A DNA stretch of 64,000 nt from positions 29,463,500-29,527,499 of the forward strand of contig CM036250.1 of NCBI GenBank assembly GCA_020698575.1. The letters are read 5' to 3'. The notes below the pieces were generated by a model. The model saw only the letters and a list, made by a program, of their open reading frames with translations. It ran no database searches and had not been told where the DNA came from. Positions 23,301-35,654 of the stretch are shown in pieces (positions within the stretch are counted from its first letter, which is position 1; every line of letters starts with the position of its first letter). This DNA comes from Bostrychus sinensis. Its lineage: Eukaryota; Chordata; Actinopteri; Gobiiformes; Eleotridae. The position numbers were made by a program, and so were the translations under genes.

Positions 23301-26300
23301 GGCTTTTGTTTACACGTAGCTCTCTGTATACAGGGTTGTTATAGCGTGAACTCGCTACTCTCCTGTGATCTTGTAGACTTGCAAGTACAGTTAGTGTCCG
23401 GTGGAGATTGGAGTGCGCACCAAAACTGCACATGTAACCCATTCAGGGTAAATGAGGCATGAGAGCAAGAAAGCAGTTACATGCATGTACGCTCTTTTGG
23501 CATTGATGAAACCCCATGTTCAGAGATGGCCTTAGGTTTTTGAGCTACTTTAAAATGATTAGCAACATTATTGTGATCTTTTGACAGTGAATAAAGCTTA
23601 ATAAAAGAGCTCAATAGCACCCAAAATGTCACTTACACCTTATAGATTCTTACCCTTTTGTAAGTTGTATTTAATATGAGTCCTGTCTCTCCACACAGTT
23701 GACACCTATTTATGCCCAGTGGTGTTTAGATATGAGATGTGATATGACTTGTTGTGCGTCAGTGTCTGGTGTGGCTTTGGCTCTAGTCCACTATTTGCTT
23801 TGAATTTTTAATTAACCTAAGACTCTATGGAGACAGGTTTTAAAAGGCTGCCTAAAGACTAACTACTACAGCAATTGCTAATAATGTTTGTTGCGTCACC
23901 TGCTTTTGTTTTCTCCTCTTTAATGCTTCACTTGGACACAGCCATTCAAGGTAACAGCAGTCTTTGTCTTTGTTATGGCACCATTTGTGTTTATTCATTA
24001 GTGCATTTTTTTTTTGCTCTTTTACTATACTTATTTCTTTTCCTGCCTCAAAATGACCCGTTTGACATTGCACAATCCTTTCTGAACATCCCTCCGGTCT
24101 TCCCACAGATGGTCTGATGTCCATGGTCCTGAAGAGGCTCTCCTCTCAGCTCATCCTGCTCCAGGCCTGGATCTCCCACCTCTGGAAACTCTTCTACGAC
24201 GCCCGAAAACCACGAAGCCATGTCAAAAATGAAGTCACCATCGAAAACCTGTCACGAGACGAGTTCAACCTACAGAAAATGATGGTGATGGTTACTGCGT
24301 CTGGAAAGGTACTTAGTAGTATTTCACCAAGTACCATCTCAGGGTAAATGGGCCTAACCAGGACTAGCCTAGATCTAAGGAATAGAAAAGGGATTAACCC
24401 AGAAAATGCATAAACTAGGGCTAAACTGGGACTAAATCAGGACTAAAAGGGGGTGTAAAGCAGGTCTAAACCAGAACTTAGCCAAGGTCTACACTCAAAA
24501 TTAATTCAAAACCAGACCAGGACTACAGTGATAAAACTGGCTCTAGATTAAACTAAATAAGGACTTGAACTGTAAAAGACACCTGTGTACCACCAATAGA
24601 AGCTCACTTATTGCATGTGGTAACTGTATAAATAAACTTTGATCTATTGATTGTGCTGACATCTACTTGTTTGTTGGGGCATACTTTACACATTCACCAT
24701 CATCTTAACTTAAACTTAATCTCATCATAACCTAATAAATGTCTAACATAACTCTGTATGTCAAAACACTGAAACTATGTTTTTTCTCAAAAACTGTCAC
24801 CCCACAACTTGCTCAGAACATGCCCATAATCAACTTGTGAAACCTCACCCAGCAGTTGAGAATGAAGTTTAGATTTCACAAAGTACACTTAGAAAAGTTG
24901 GATCATATTTTAAATAAAATAAGACTACACACACTATGTATTTGTATAAATAATATAATAAAAGTTTGCTTGTTTCGAGAAATGTATAAATAATAAAATA
25001 AAAAAAATCTCTTTTTTTTTCTGTAGCTTTTTGGCATTGACAGCAGGACTGGAACTATTGTGTGGAAACACTATTTGGAGAATGTCCCGTCAACCGCAGC
25101 TTTTAAACTAATGGTACAGAGGACAACGGCACACTTCCCTCATCCTCCACAGTGTACTCTGCTCGTCAAAGACAAGGTAAATCAATTTTTTTTAAATTGT
25201 CTCTCCAATTTCCCTATGAGACATGATATGTAAAGAAAGCGAGACATTGATAAATGGCCCCAACATACTAACACAAATATTATAATTACAATAATTAGTT
25301 TTACACAATAATACAATGCATGCCTATTTGGAGATGCACTGTCTTCCCTCACTGACTGCGGAGGTAGAGCATTAGCCTTTTGTTCTTTGTGAGATAGTCT
25401 TTTCTGCCTCACTCTAAAAAGTGCACTGCTTGCATGAGAGGTGCATTATAATATTACTTTTTTTTTTACAGTATAATTAGATTCAACATGAAAACTTGAT
25501 AATTTTTTTGCACAACTGGCTTGTTAGTCTGATGAGAAAGATATTGACAAGCTCCTACTAATACAGTATCTGTCTCGGTCAGACTAGTTGCCACCAATAT
25601 CACAGAAAGGTTAATCCATAGCTGAAAGAGACAATACCCCACAATGGAAAGAGAGTATAAAAAAGTATTTTTAAAGTAGTTAAGTAATTGATTGGTTGAC
25701 CCGGACTACTATAAACCATATATCCATGATGTGAAGGTGTAATGGGACCCTTAACTATGGTGTTGCACTAACTAATTTTTTTTTTTTTTTTTTCTCACAA
25801 CAGGACACAGGTCTTGCCACCCTCCATGTTTTTAACCCTATCTACGGAAAGAAGAGCCACATCACTCCTCCTCCACTGCCTCAGCCCATACTCCAGTCCA
25901 TGCTGCTGCCTCTGATGGACCAGGACTACGCTAAAGTCCTACTGCTTGTCGATGACCAATACAAGGTTAGCCCCACCTCTTTCCACATTGCTTTTACTAT
26001 CATCAGATTAGTGCTAAAGTACAAAATATGACCACAACTGATTTATTTGATTTAATCTACCTCTGTTTTATCTGTGCAATTTTTCCAGGTGTCTGCATTT
26101 CCTTCAACAAAGAACGTTTTACAACAGCTTCAAGAAGTGGCCTCTTCCATATTCTTTTATCTTATTGATGCAAATCAGGGGAGACTTTGTGGATACAGGC
26201 TACGAACAGTAAGTGGTTTATTTTGGAGCTAACTTATTCATTACAATGGAGGGCTACTGGCACACTCTCAGTTTTGAGAAGCAGGCAGAAGCGATGACAC

Positions 26301-29300
26301 GGAGACTAAATTACAGTATGTAATGCTGTAAATATGGATAGAGATTAGATGAAGAGCAGGGATGGCTAAGAGTGTGGTACAAAAGATGGGTAACATCTGG
26401 AAGAGCCGAAGCATCAGTATAGACCTGAAATTAAGATTGCTGTGCAGCATCTTCTTCCTCATTGCAACATACGCTAGTGAGAGTCTCTAGTGAGCAGACT
26501 GATGCTCAGAGAGAATCTAAAATTAAGGAAATTAAGATTTTTGGGGCACACAATGTGGCGGAATGGGCTTGAGAAAACCATCGTAGGGAAGGTAAATGGA
26601 AAAAGAGAATGAGGAAGACCCTCAACATCGTGACTAAAGGAAATAAAGGAGTGGACTGACCTGGGCCCAACACAAGCAGTCCGGAGACCAGAGGACAGAG
26701 AGATTTGGCGCAAAGCCGTGGAGACCACAGCATCGCAAAGCGACTACTGACAAGAGATAAATGGGGACAATGCATATATTTATGTTCCATAGAAGATATT
26801 ACCACAAATGTAGCCACAGTGGGTCACAAGCCAGTGTATTCCTTGTGCTGGTCCAAATCCCAGATAAAATGAAAGGGTAGTGTCAACAAGTTCTGGGGTT
26901 GTAAAACTGAGCAACAGAATAAAAAGCAGTCAAAATAAACCCTAACCCTTGTCAGTGTATTTTCACTGGCCCCATTAGCACCCACATGTAACAGAAAGCC
27001 TGTATCATTGCTCCTGTCTGCTTCACCAAACTCTGCGTGTGCTTACCTTCTGCAGAGGGTAAGGTATCCCTAGGTATTTTAGAAACCATTTTCACATGTG
27101 ATATTTTTGTATGTCCAGGACTTGTCCACTGAGTTGATCTGGGAGGTAGTGATCCCGACAGAAGTGCAGAGAATTGTCTCGGTCAAAGGCAAGAGGCAGA
27201 ATGAACATGTCCACTCTCAGGGAAGAGTCATGGGAGACCGCAGTGTCCTCTATAAGGTACAAAACTAGCTCTTTAAATGCTGTTTTCTTTTTGTAAGCCA
27301 TACACACTCTAAGTTGGATTTTTGATATAGCCTTGATTTAAAGGGGACAATTTATGCTTTTTTCCAATCTTTTAGAAATAAGTATGGACACCTTTTGCAT
27401 CAAAATTTCATGCTTTATCAATTAAAATAACCTCTGTGCTTTGAAAACATCTTCTCTTGCTCTGAGTGAACCTCCTTTGAGTCCACACGTGAATAAAGTT
27501 GGGAGGATTTGAGTTCAGACATGAGGGGAAATTCTCAGAGAGCATGATATATTGGCTAATTAGCATGGCTATTAACAACATGAAACTAACAGATAAATGT
27601 GCTTACTGCTTCATAGGGACGACGGATTAAGCACTGAAATGATCAGTGCGTCCATAGTGAGTCCAGTGACGATATATGTGCTTTAGAAACGGTGCAGGAG
27701 TGTTTTCTGGAGAAGGCGGGGTTTCAGATGTCTACGTAGAGCGCTGAGACCAAGCATTTTCAGCGCTTGAGAAAGGCAGCGCCTCAGCATACAGGATTAC
27801 TGAGCAGGAAACAACTGTATAACATTGTAAAAATCTCAGGAAAGTCGATTCAGCAGAATAGGTCTTGCTAGGAGCAGACCCCCTTCTATGCAATCATGTT
27901 ATTGGCCCAAGCTTTCCATCAATTATTTTCAATAGTTAGAATAATGTGTAGTACAGTGATTCTCAACTGGTTCACCAGGAGGTTCAGTATTGCTTAATAA
28001 AGTTTCAGTCTATTTGAAGCCTAAATACAGTTTGTGGGTTCACAGTAAAATGTAGGTGGTTCAAGTTTTCCACAAATACAAGAACAAAACGTTGCCCTCT
28101 GTGTATAAAATGCAGGTTGTCTTGCACAGTCTTGCCCCTGTCACACCTTAGTTTTTTCACATCACACCCTCATGCTGAATCAGTGCCTTTCATGTGAAGG
28201 GTGGGTGTAAAAATGACTAAAACCCGTAATCAAAAAATATTATGAATAAGCCTCTGACACAACTGTACTTTGGTTTCTCCTATTTGCCTGACTATCCCAA
28301 TTTTATAATTTTCCTTAGTGAATCATTTCCTTTAACCACAGTCTAAATAATACCAGGGTTAACCACCTCTCTTCTCTTTGTGTCAATTACAGCCTATTTT
28401 TAGCTTATTATGAATCACTTGTACAAAGTCTGACCTCAAGACGTCATCTATCTAGGCCAGGATTTAGTATTAAGGATTTGAATGGATGGGAATAGATGCA
28501 TCTGTTCTTGAGGAATTGGCCAATCTCAGACTTTAATGAAAGGGGTCAGTTACAGACTAACTAACCTATTTGCCGATGATCTATGAGGTTTGTCGACACT
28601 GATTTCTGTCATTGTAAGTGTGACATTCATTCAGCGTTAAAAAGGAAAAAAAAGTATTGGCAATGCCTTCATTTAACATTGTTTTAAGTAGAAGCTACCT
28701 CATAGTGGTTAAGAGATAGAGGTCAGACCTGGATTTGAACCAGGGATCTTCTGATTGATTCAGGGGTACATGCTCCGTTCATTGAGCCCTTATAATGTAC
28801 AATGATTAAAAAAAACAAAAAAAACTGATTTGATTTGTTCCTCTACTGACCCCTTTGGCTGAATTAGTATCTGTGGCCTTGTCTTGCAATGTGACAGAAT
28901 CCTTTAATAGTGATTCTCAAATAGTGGTATGGGTACCACTGGTGGTACATGGGCTTCTTCTAGTGGTACACAGGAATTTTTTTACAGTTCAAGTCCTTGA
29001 TTTAGTTTAATTTAAAGTCAGTTGTATTCCTGTTTTAGCCCTGCTCTGTTTGGAGCAACATTTGGAGTTTAGACCATGGCTTAGTCCTGGTTTAGTCCTG
29101 GATTCATCCTGATGTAGTTTTGGGTTACTCTGGTTTAATCCTAGTTTAGCTCTGGTTTAGACGTTTACTTCCAATTTAGTCCTTGATTAATCCTCATTGA
29201 GTCCTGGGTTAGTCTGGTTCAGTCCTAGTTTAATTCTAATTTAGTCCTGTTTTTTGCTCTGTTCAGCTGTGGTTTAGTCTCTGTTATGTTTTAATATAGT

Positions 29301-32153
29301 AATGTATCTTTCTGTGTAAAGATAAATCCATACTTTATCCTTTGGTTTAGTCCATATTCAGGCTCATTTCAGTCCATTAAAGATGGTACTTGGAAACTGA
29401 ACATTTCTCATTTCAGCATCTGTGGTAGTACTTGGTGTGACAAGTTGGAGAATCACTGCTTTTAAACATTTCTGTTAACAAATTTCTGTCTTGGCCTATT
29501 ACTGGCCTAATAATATATATTTTTTTAATATATCTTCCATAGTACTTGAATCCTAATCTCCTGGCATTGGTGACGGAGAGCACAGACCAGCATCAGGAGC
29601 GCAGTTTTGTGGGGATCCTCCTTATCGACGGAGTCACTGGCCGAATTATTCACGAGGCAGTTCAGAGAAAAGCCAGAGGTCCGGTCCACATTGTTCACTC
29701 CGAGAACTGGGTCGTGGTGAGTAGAAGTCATACACAGACACATACAGACAAACTTCATTCATGTAAACGTTCAATGGGAAACTGTGGAGGTTGGTAGACT
29801 GTTTACTAAGTCAGAAATGTTAACATATTTGTGGGAATAGTGCAGGAAATGTAAATCATGGTCACAAAATTATCTGCAGGTTTGTTATAATGCTAATGGA
29901 CAGAAATATACAGCTAAACATTAAGTGGCACTGTTCTGTATGGCAGGCAGCTCCAGTATTTACTCAATTAAAAGTAAAAGTATGTTCAAGAAAATGTAAT
30001 TGGGAAGTAAAATTTGTGTTTCGTCCTGCCTTTGTCCCTGGAGTATGAATACTGGAGCACCAAGTCCCGTAGAAACGAGTTCTCTGTGATTGAACTGTTC
30101 GAGGGGATGGAGCTCTACAACAGTACGGTCTTCAGCTCTCTGGACCGGCCCCATGCCCCGCAGGTCCTGCAGCAGTCCTACATCTTCCCCTCCTCAATCT
30201 CAGCCATGGAGGCCACACTGACTGAGAAGGGCATCACCAGCAGACACCTCCTCAGTGAGTCATGCCAACGACACGCTATAAATGCCATTCTATCTGCAGC
30301 AGCTCGGTCACACAAACCTACTTTCTCAGACAAGAACAGTCCACTCTGTCCGTGTGAATGAGATTTTCACCCATTTGCAACATGACTCTACACATGTAGG
30401 CCAAGATCACGTGTGTAGATACTACTTGTGCTGCAAAAGGTATATAGACTGCAGAATGTGGTCTTACTGCATTCTACTTTTTATACAATTGAACCACTTA
30501 AAATGAATCAGAAAGCTCTTTTCTCATAACAGGCTGGCAGATCTGATATTATTCGGATATTTTGTCAAACAATACATCTTTGTATAAGTGAGCTAAATCT
30601 TATCAGTCCTTACTAAACACATTTTTTTGTTTTCTCTTTTTCAGTTGGCTTGCCCTCTGGAGGGATTTTATCTTTACCAAAGATGTTCCTCGACCCTCGC
30701 AGACCTGAGATCATCTCTGAACAAAGCCGGCAAGTGTTTTGTTCATTCAGACATTACGAGTAGACTGATTATTACATGTTTTTGTACATAATGGCTTTGA
30801 CCTTCTATTTTGATTCCAGTGAGGAGAACCTGATCCCATACGCCCCAGAGCTGCCAATACGAACAGAGTGGTACATTAACTATAACCAATCCGTGTCAAG
30901 AGTCAGAGGAATCCATACTGCCCCCTCAGGGCTGGAGTCTACATGTCTGGTGAGTTTACACACAGGATGTAGCACGTTTTCTCTTGTTGGCTATATGTCT
31001 ATCCTATTGGATCCAGAGGTAGTTCCACCTAGGGCTGTCACGTTGAGAGAATTTCCCCTGCAGTAATTATATGCGACGCAACACCGCGGTGTGCGGTATA
31101 AGCGGTATCGCATAAGCTAATAATAACACCTGAAAAAATGACATGTCCAAACGAATTTTGATTATAAAAATACATTGATATATAGTAGAGCCTCTGCTCT
31201 AACTAAAACCTGAGTCAGGCACGAGTGGCGATGTCGTTGCAGTGCGTGTAACGTGGTCGCTTCAGAAAAACCCACATGCTCACCTTGTGTAGTTTGAGAG
31301 ATGAGCTAAGGAGGCTAGCAGTGCTCCCCGCGGCACTGACTCTATAGAGCAATTGTGTCACACTCATACCTGCAGGCGAGTTGAGAGGGAGGAGAAAAAC
31401 CTCACGTAGTTATCGCGTCACCAGGTGAGTGGATCGTCATTCAAGTCTACAGCTCCTCCTCTGAATAACGCGTAAGCCCCGGGTCTGCTCGGGAAGCGAT
31501 TAGCTTCAATGAGGAAGTGCAGCTCGTGCAGAAGCCTTTCCTTTTCTCACCATTAACCCTTTGTTCTCCACTCCAAGCGTCTCTGAGTCCGTATACATGC
31601 ATAAACATTAAATGCTTCATAGTTTACAGTAAAATTAAACTGTGCATCCCATTAGTGTCTCACTAAAATGAGAAACTGCGGTTACCGCGGTCGCTTGTGC
31701 CCCCCTTTTTAAAGAACTCTAAGCTATTGCGAGATAGGGACAAATTTGTCTGTCAGCAACTTACCTCTAAATGTTAGATTAGTATTGTGACCAGTAGACT
31801 ATATCTCAGTCAGGAAAGTCTTTTGCACAAAATACCTAATTGAATTCCACCTCCTTCCATGACGCAAGTAAAGGAACAAATGATTACTTATTTACTTTCA
31901 CATTGTAGCAGAGGTCTGCAGTGTTGGTGTGCTTCGGGTTTCATTATACCAGTGTAACCTTTTCTTTTCTAGGTTGTTGCATATGGCCTGGACATCTACC
32001 AAACCCGTGTGTACCCATCCTAAGCAGTTTGACGTATTGAAGGACGACTACGACTACATGCTCATCTCCAGCGTGTTACTGGCTCTGTTCTTCGCTACAA
32101 TGATCAGCAAACGCCTGGCCGAGGTCAAACTGCTCAACCGGGCCTGGCGCTAA
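17304..32153 (+). CDS. emc1: emc1, ER membrane protein complex subunit 1 (22 coding exons, frameshift in last exon)
   Basis: Exons: 17304-17395, 17870-17997, 18146-18211, 18301-18394, 18947-19075, 19499-19625, 20227-20376, 20446-20613, 20780-20851, 21322-21420, 21499-21595, 22225-22341, 24109-24308, 25027-25176, 25804-25965, 26089-26208, 27119-27256, 29543-29716, 30044-30254, 30645-30729, 30820-30949, 31973-32153. A hydrophobic signal peptide (about 1-20) is followed by FEDQVGKFDW, then WD/PQQ-like propeller sequence and the conserved C-terminal DUF1620 region. EMC1 is the main luminal subunit of the EMC insertase, anchored by one C-terminal helix. All junctions are in phase, but exon 22 is 181 nt and carries one extra base, so TAA at 32021-32023 ends the reading after 919 residues. 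The conserved C-terminus (KQFDVLKDDYDY to LLNRAWR) continues in the +1 frame to 32153; without the extra base the protein is 962 residues (human 993). The exon 20 donor is GC. Confidence 0.96.
18424..18895. mobile_element. DNA-transposon remnant with terminal inverted repeats in emc1 intron 4
   Basis: Left TTAAGCCAAAAATTATTCAT matches, inverted, right ATGAATAAATTTGGGTTTA. A further internal AAAATTATTCATAC copy sits at about 18587. The interior is non-coding; the superfamily is not certain. Confidence 0.55.
19106..19334. mobile_element. Short hAT-like MITE in emc1 intron 5
   Basis: Starts CAGGACTCTCCAACAAGCAG and ends GGCTGGAGACCTCTGTA, an imperfect inverted pair of the known CAGGGGTCTCCAA-type terminus. 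About 230 bases, non-coding. Confidence 0.55.
22342..24108. other. emc1 intron 12, nothing recognised
   Basis: A 1.77 kb intron. Several open frames of about 80-90 codons occur but lack splice-compatible structure or family resemblance. Confidence 0.5.
24345..24550 (-). repeat. Degenerate 11-bp minisatellite array (CTGGTTTAGTC family)
   Basis: Plus-strand units such as CAGGACTAAAA and GGGACTAAATC recur with roughly 11-bp spacing; this is the reverse orientation of the arrays at 44080-44640 and 51255-52075. It lies in emc1 intron 13. Confidence 0.7.
26270..26930 (+). mobile_element. Non-LTR retrotransposon fragment (RT C-terminus plus 3' UTR) in emc1 intron 16
   Basis: Translation with stops and shifts shows the C-terminal signature of a LINE reverse transcriptase: SISIDLKLRLL, then FLGHTMWRNGLEKTI, GKVNGKRE, and EDREIWRKAVE. 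It is followed by a tail (about 26820-26930) related to the LINE tails at 60540-60735. RTE/BovB-like is likely but unproven. The copy is decayed. Confidence 0.65.
27339..27800 (+). repeat. Dispersed MITE-like repeat (AAGGGGACAATTTATGC family)
   Basis: It begins TAAAGGGGACAATTTATGC and holds the phrase GGATTTGAGTTCAGACATGAG. It shares long blocks with 41217-41625 (inverted) and 48163-48320. Located in emc1 intron 17. Confidence 0.6.
28690..28790 (-). repeat. tRNA-derived SINE head
   Basis: Minus-strand GGGCTCAATGAACGGAGCATG followed by CCTGGTTCAAATCCAGGTC, with clear A- and B-box-like words. Same family as 278-356. Confidence 0.6.
28909..29458 (+). mobile_element. hAT-like MITE carrying the 11-bp minisatellite
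   Basis: Ends AGTGATTCTCAAA and GGAGAATCACTG are inverted copies. Flanks CCTTTAAT and CTTTTAAA agree at 6 of 8 positions, consistent with an old 8-bp target duplication. The middle (29040-29290) is a run of TTTAGTCCTGG units. Located in emc1 intron 17. Confidence 0.65.
31031..31700. other. emc1 intron 21 with a hAT-like left end
   Basis: TAGGGCTGTCACG at 31031 followed by ACCGCGGTGTGCGGTATAAG resembles a common hAT left end; a related ACCGCGGTCGC lies near 31690. No matching right terminus was found, so the copy may be truncated. Confidence 0.35.
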
Positions 32154-32809
32154 ATTCAAGCCTCCACAAAAATAAAATAAAAAAATTATCCCGTCTGACA
32201 ATGCCCTGAGGCTGCACTGAGGACCCCAGCCGAAAGACACAAGGCGGCTGAGGAAGTGCCTGTAGAAAAAAGGTCTTAAGTTGGAAAATGGCCCATATGG
32301 AACTGCACTGATAGGGTAAACGAAGGGATTTCGTAGAGTTTTGTGTGTTTTTTAACTTATTTGCAAAAATGAAAAATTATTATAATTGTGCCATTAAATT
32401 TAAGTAATAAAAAGCTAGATTTATTAAAATTTTAGTTGCAAGATATCTACAGTCCTATATCAATGAATTTTTATTATAGGGCTGTATAGGAGATATTTAT
32501 AACATGACATTTCTGCTTGAATAGATAATCAGTGAAGGAGTAAAACTAAGCTGATACAGTCCGTATAACTACCATTTCCTGCTGTTTCCATGTGGTACAT
32601 CCTGCCATTTGGGTTTAATGGCAAATGAACTGTGAATATAAATAATGTTGTGAACCTGCTGCAGAGTGAATGGATATTTAAGCTTGTTTTGTATCATACA
32701 CCTGTATCATTTCCATTGAATGCAGGTAAATAGTTCATGTTTTATGTACAGGCTTCATCTTGCAGGCACACTGTCTGTTTTGCTCATTGTCAACCATTGT
32801 TTATTTTCA

Positions 32810-32815
32810 ATTAAA
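32810..32815 (+). terminator. emc1: Candidate poly(A) signal of emc1 (ATTAAA)
   Basis: ATTAAA lies about 660 bases after the emc1 stop. An earlier AATAAA is at about 32406-32411 and a cluster of AATAAA-like words follows the stop at about 32169. Which is used cannot be told. Confidence 0.4.
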
Positions 32816-33002
32816 ATCTGTCTTTGAACTAAATGAAACACTTTATATTTTCAAGAGGGACTGTTAAGATAGATGCAGTGTAGGTTTTGGAAACTTCTGA
32901 TGGTGAAATAGCAGGTGGTAATTTCTCTCTTAGATCACCTACTGTAGACCTCTAGGGACATACTGGTGTAATAATTAAAACAATCAATGAACAGGAGTTT
33001 GA

Positions 33003-33574
33003 AGGGCCTATATTATTTTATATATCACTTTTTGTGAGCCTTTTAAAATAATTTACAACACATCCAGATCACCATCTTACGTTTTGTTAGTCACAAAACA
33101 ATATTTTTTGGAGAAAAAAAACTATGAAGAAACTCATCATTTGACTTTGTGAGAAATGCTCAGATTAGGTTCCTGTCACTTTAAGAACCATCCCTTCCCG
33201 CTGTCCCGCTGCTGTCACACCCCTTCAGCGCTCTTCACAACAACACGTGCCGGTGCAGAGCCAGTGTTTAAGTGTTGACCGCTGCAGTTCGGGGATGGGT
33301 TTGTTTGGTTGCTACAGGGGAGGCGTGAGCTGTATCAGTGGCTCCTGAATGGGACTGGGCCGTGATGGGCGAGGGGCGTGGTCAAGTGGAGAAGGCAGAC
33401 ACCGGTAAAATGAACCTGGCCTCTCACAAACTCAATATAAAAGAATAGAGGGTTAAACCTGCTTGAATGAAACAAAAACACGACTCCAGGTATGTTTTTG
33501 ATGAGGAAACCTTATAACATGGTAAAAAAAAAAGCTTAGAAACGTTGATTCTGCATAATATAGCCCCTTTAAAG
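33003..33574. mobile_element. MITE downstream of emc1
   Basis: AGGGCCTATATTAT on the left and ATAATATAGCCCCTTT on the right form inverted ends. An interior block (GCTCAGATTAGGTTCCTGTC) is related to 47985-48010. Non-coding. Confidence 0.5.
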
Positions 33575-35329
33575 CTTTATAAAAAAGATATTAGTGTAAT
33601 TATACTATCTTCTAGTACTATCATCTTTTTATTTTCACCTTTCATACTGTTTTCATAGTTTGAAAACTCTTAAAAATACAGCATATTAAAGCTGATGTAG
33701 TACATTTTTTAAACAAAGGCTTTTGCATTTTCACAAAACAAAGTGTGGTGAGATGGAATGCCATGGAGGGCCCTCTAGTATGGTCCTCAAGGTGCTCCCG
33801 AAACATATTTTGTTGTAGGCAACTTAACTCTTTGGCATTGTCATAAATAATTAGATTGCATTGAACATCCTTGAATATATATAGGGGAAAAGGTTCTAAA
33901 ATAAAATAAATACATAAAAAATAATTTGTGCCATTGCTAAAATTTTACTGGCAATTACTAATTAAAAACATGTTTTTTATGTAAAAAATATATCATTCAT
34001 TCATTGTTCATGAATGAATGCATTCATACTGATTTGAAAATGGTGCTGCAGTCTAAATCAAACCAATGGTCTCTTTTCTGATTGGACGATCGGCAATGCA
34101 GGGTTTAGAGCCAAAACTAAAAATATAAACGTAAACAACTTGGGCATTATGTTCAGTGTTGTTTCTATTGTGAATAACTCAGATGTACCATTGTTATCAG
34201 TAAAATGGATACTTGATTTAAACATGTTTACCTCATTTCTTGGGACACAGGTAATTTTTATTAAATATAATAAATATATACTGCTCAAAGCACTGTTAAA
34301 TAATTATTTCATGTCTTGTGCTGTGTAAAATGATGCACTGCAGCATAGGACTATTCATTTATTAATGTATTCATTTCCAATTTAAATGAATCAATGGCAC
34401 ATATAATTCATTATTTAATGATTTATTTATTCATTTCATGTTGGCACTTTTTGTCCTCTATACAAAAAGCATGGATTGAGTAAAATATACAAACACTACC
34501 TATAAAAATATAAGAGCTCAAAGCTACTGCCTCAATGCATGCCGCCATCTTCCAATCTCACAACTCCATGTATAGTAGTAGTAGCATTTTACTATGAATT
34601 ATTTTGAACATTTGTGCAAGTGTATAAATGTGTTTAACCAATATTGCAAAACAGAGGTCCTTACGCGCATTCAAAAATTAAGCGACAGACTCAGTTCAAT
34701 GAGTGAATAAGTTACTTTATTTCTATAAATAGATTAAAACACAAATGTTACATATTTCTCAGAAAACTTTAAGACCATTACCACCAAAATAATGTACAGA
34801 GAAGGTTGTAAACACTGTCAATGTAACACGAGTCTCATCAACATTAAGGACGGATCATTTCAAATGTGGATCTTTAGTTTATGGTCAGCTTTTTGCTTTG
34901 ACAATTTTTATTATATTTATTTATACTTTATCAATGTATATTAGCAGTTTGTTTTTTTAAGTATAAGGTAGTTGCTAATAAATAGTACAATTTTATTCAT
35001 AAGGACTTTGTTTACATATAATCCAATCATATAAAGAGAACATGAATAAAAGTGAAACTAATACAACTATTGGTGAAGTAGGGATAAATTGATTTTATGA
35101 GAAAATACTGCAATATAGTCAATTAAGTGGTTATAAAATTACTTTGTTTCATTAAAATATGTTTGATAAAATGTTTTGATTAATCTATAAATACATTTGA
35201 ATTACAGTAAAATTCAAGCAGCACTGTCAGAAAAAAAAAAAAAATTGTTTGTACAAGGCCAGCTCATACACAGTTAAAAATCATAAGAGGCACAGTTCAG
35301 TCCTGGTTGGGCAATTTTTGTTATACATG
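33575..35329. other. Intergenic, AT-rich
   Basis: Contains an inverted copy of the GAGCAGTATAT repeat family (34020-34290) and ATTCATTC-type simple repeats. No gene seen. Confidence 0.5.
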
Positions 35330-35654
35330 CCGGCCACATTATTAGATACACATGTTCTAAATGATTCCACGTGCAAATATTTATCCAACAAATCACATGG
35401 CAACAATTGAATGCATTTTGGCAAAAGACAAACCTGTAGAAGTTCAAACCAAGCATCAAAATGAAGAAGGAATGAGAAGAAAGGCAACTTAAGTGTCTTT
35501 AAATGTGGCATGAGAATGGTCCCAAAAAGAATATAAAATGCCTTGTCTCCTCTAAAATGGTCAGACTGGATCCAGATGATAAAAAGCCAACAGTAAGCCA
35601 AATAACCATTTGATTCAGAGGCATAAGAACAGGTGTACCTAATAATGTGGCCGG
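35330..35654. mobile_element. Short DNA transposon with long inverted ends
   Basis: CCGGCCACATTATTAGATAC on the left and the inverted form of GTGTACCTAATAATGTGGCC on the right match over about 26 bases with few changes. This is a very common fish terminus. About 325 bases, non-coding. Confidence 0.7.
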
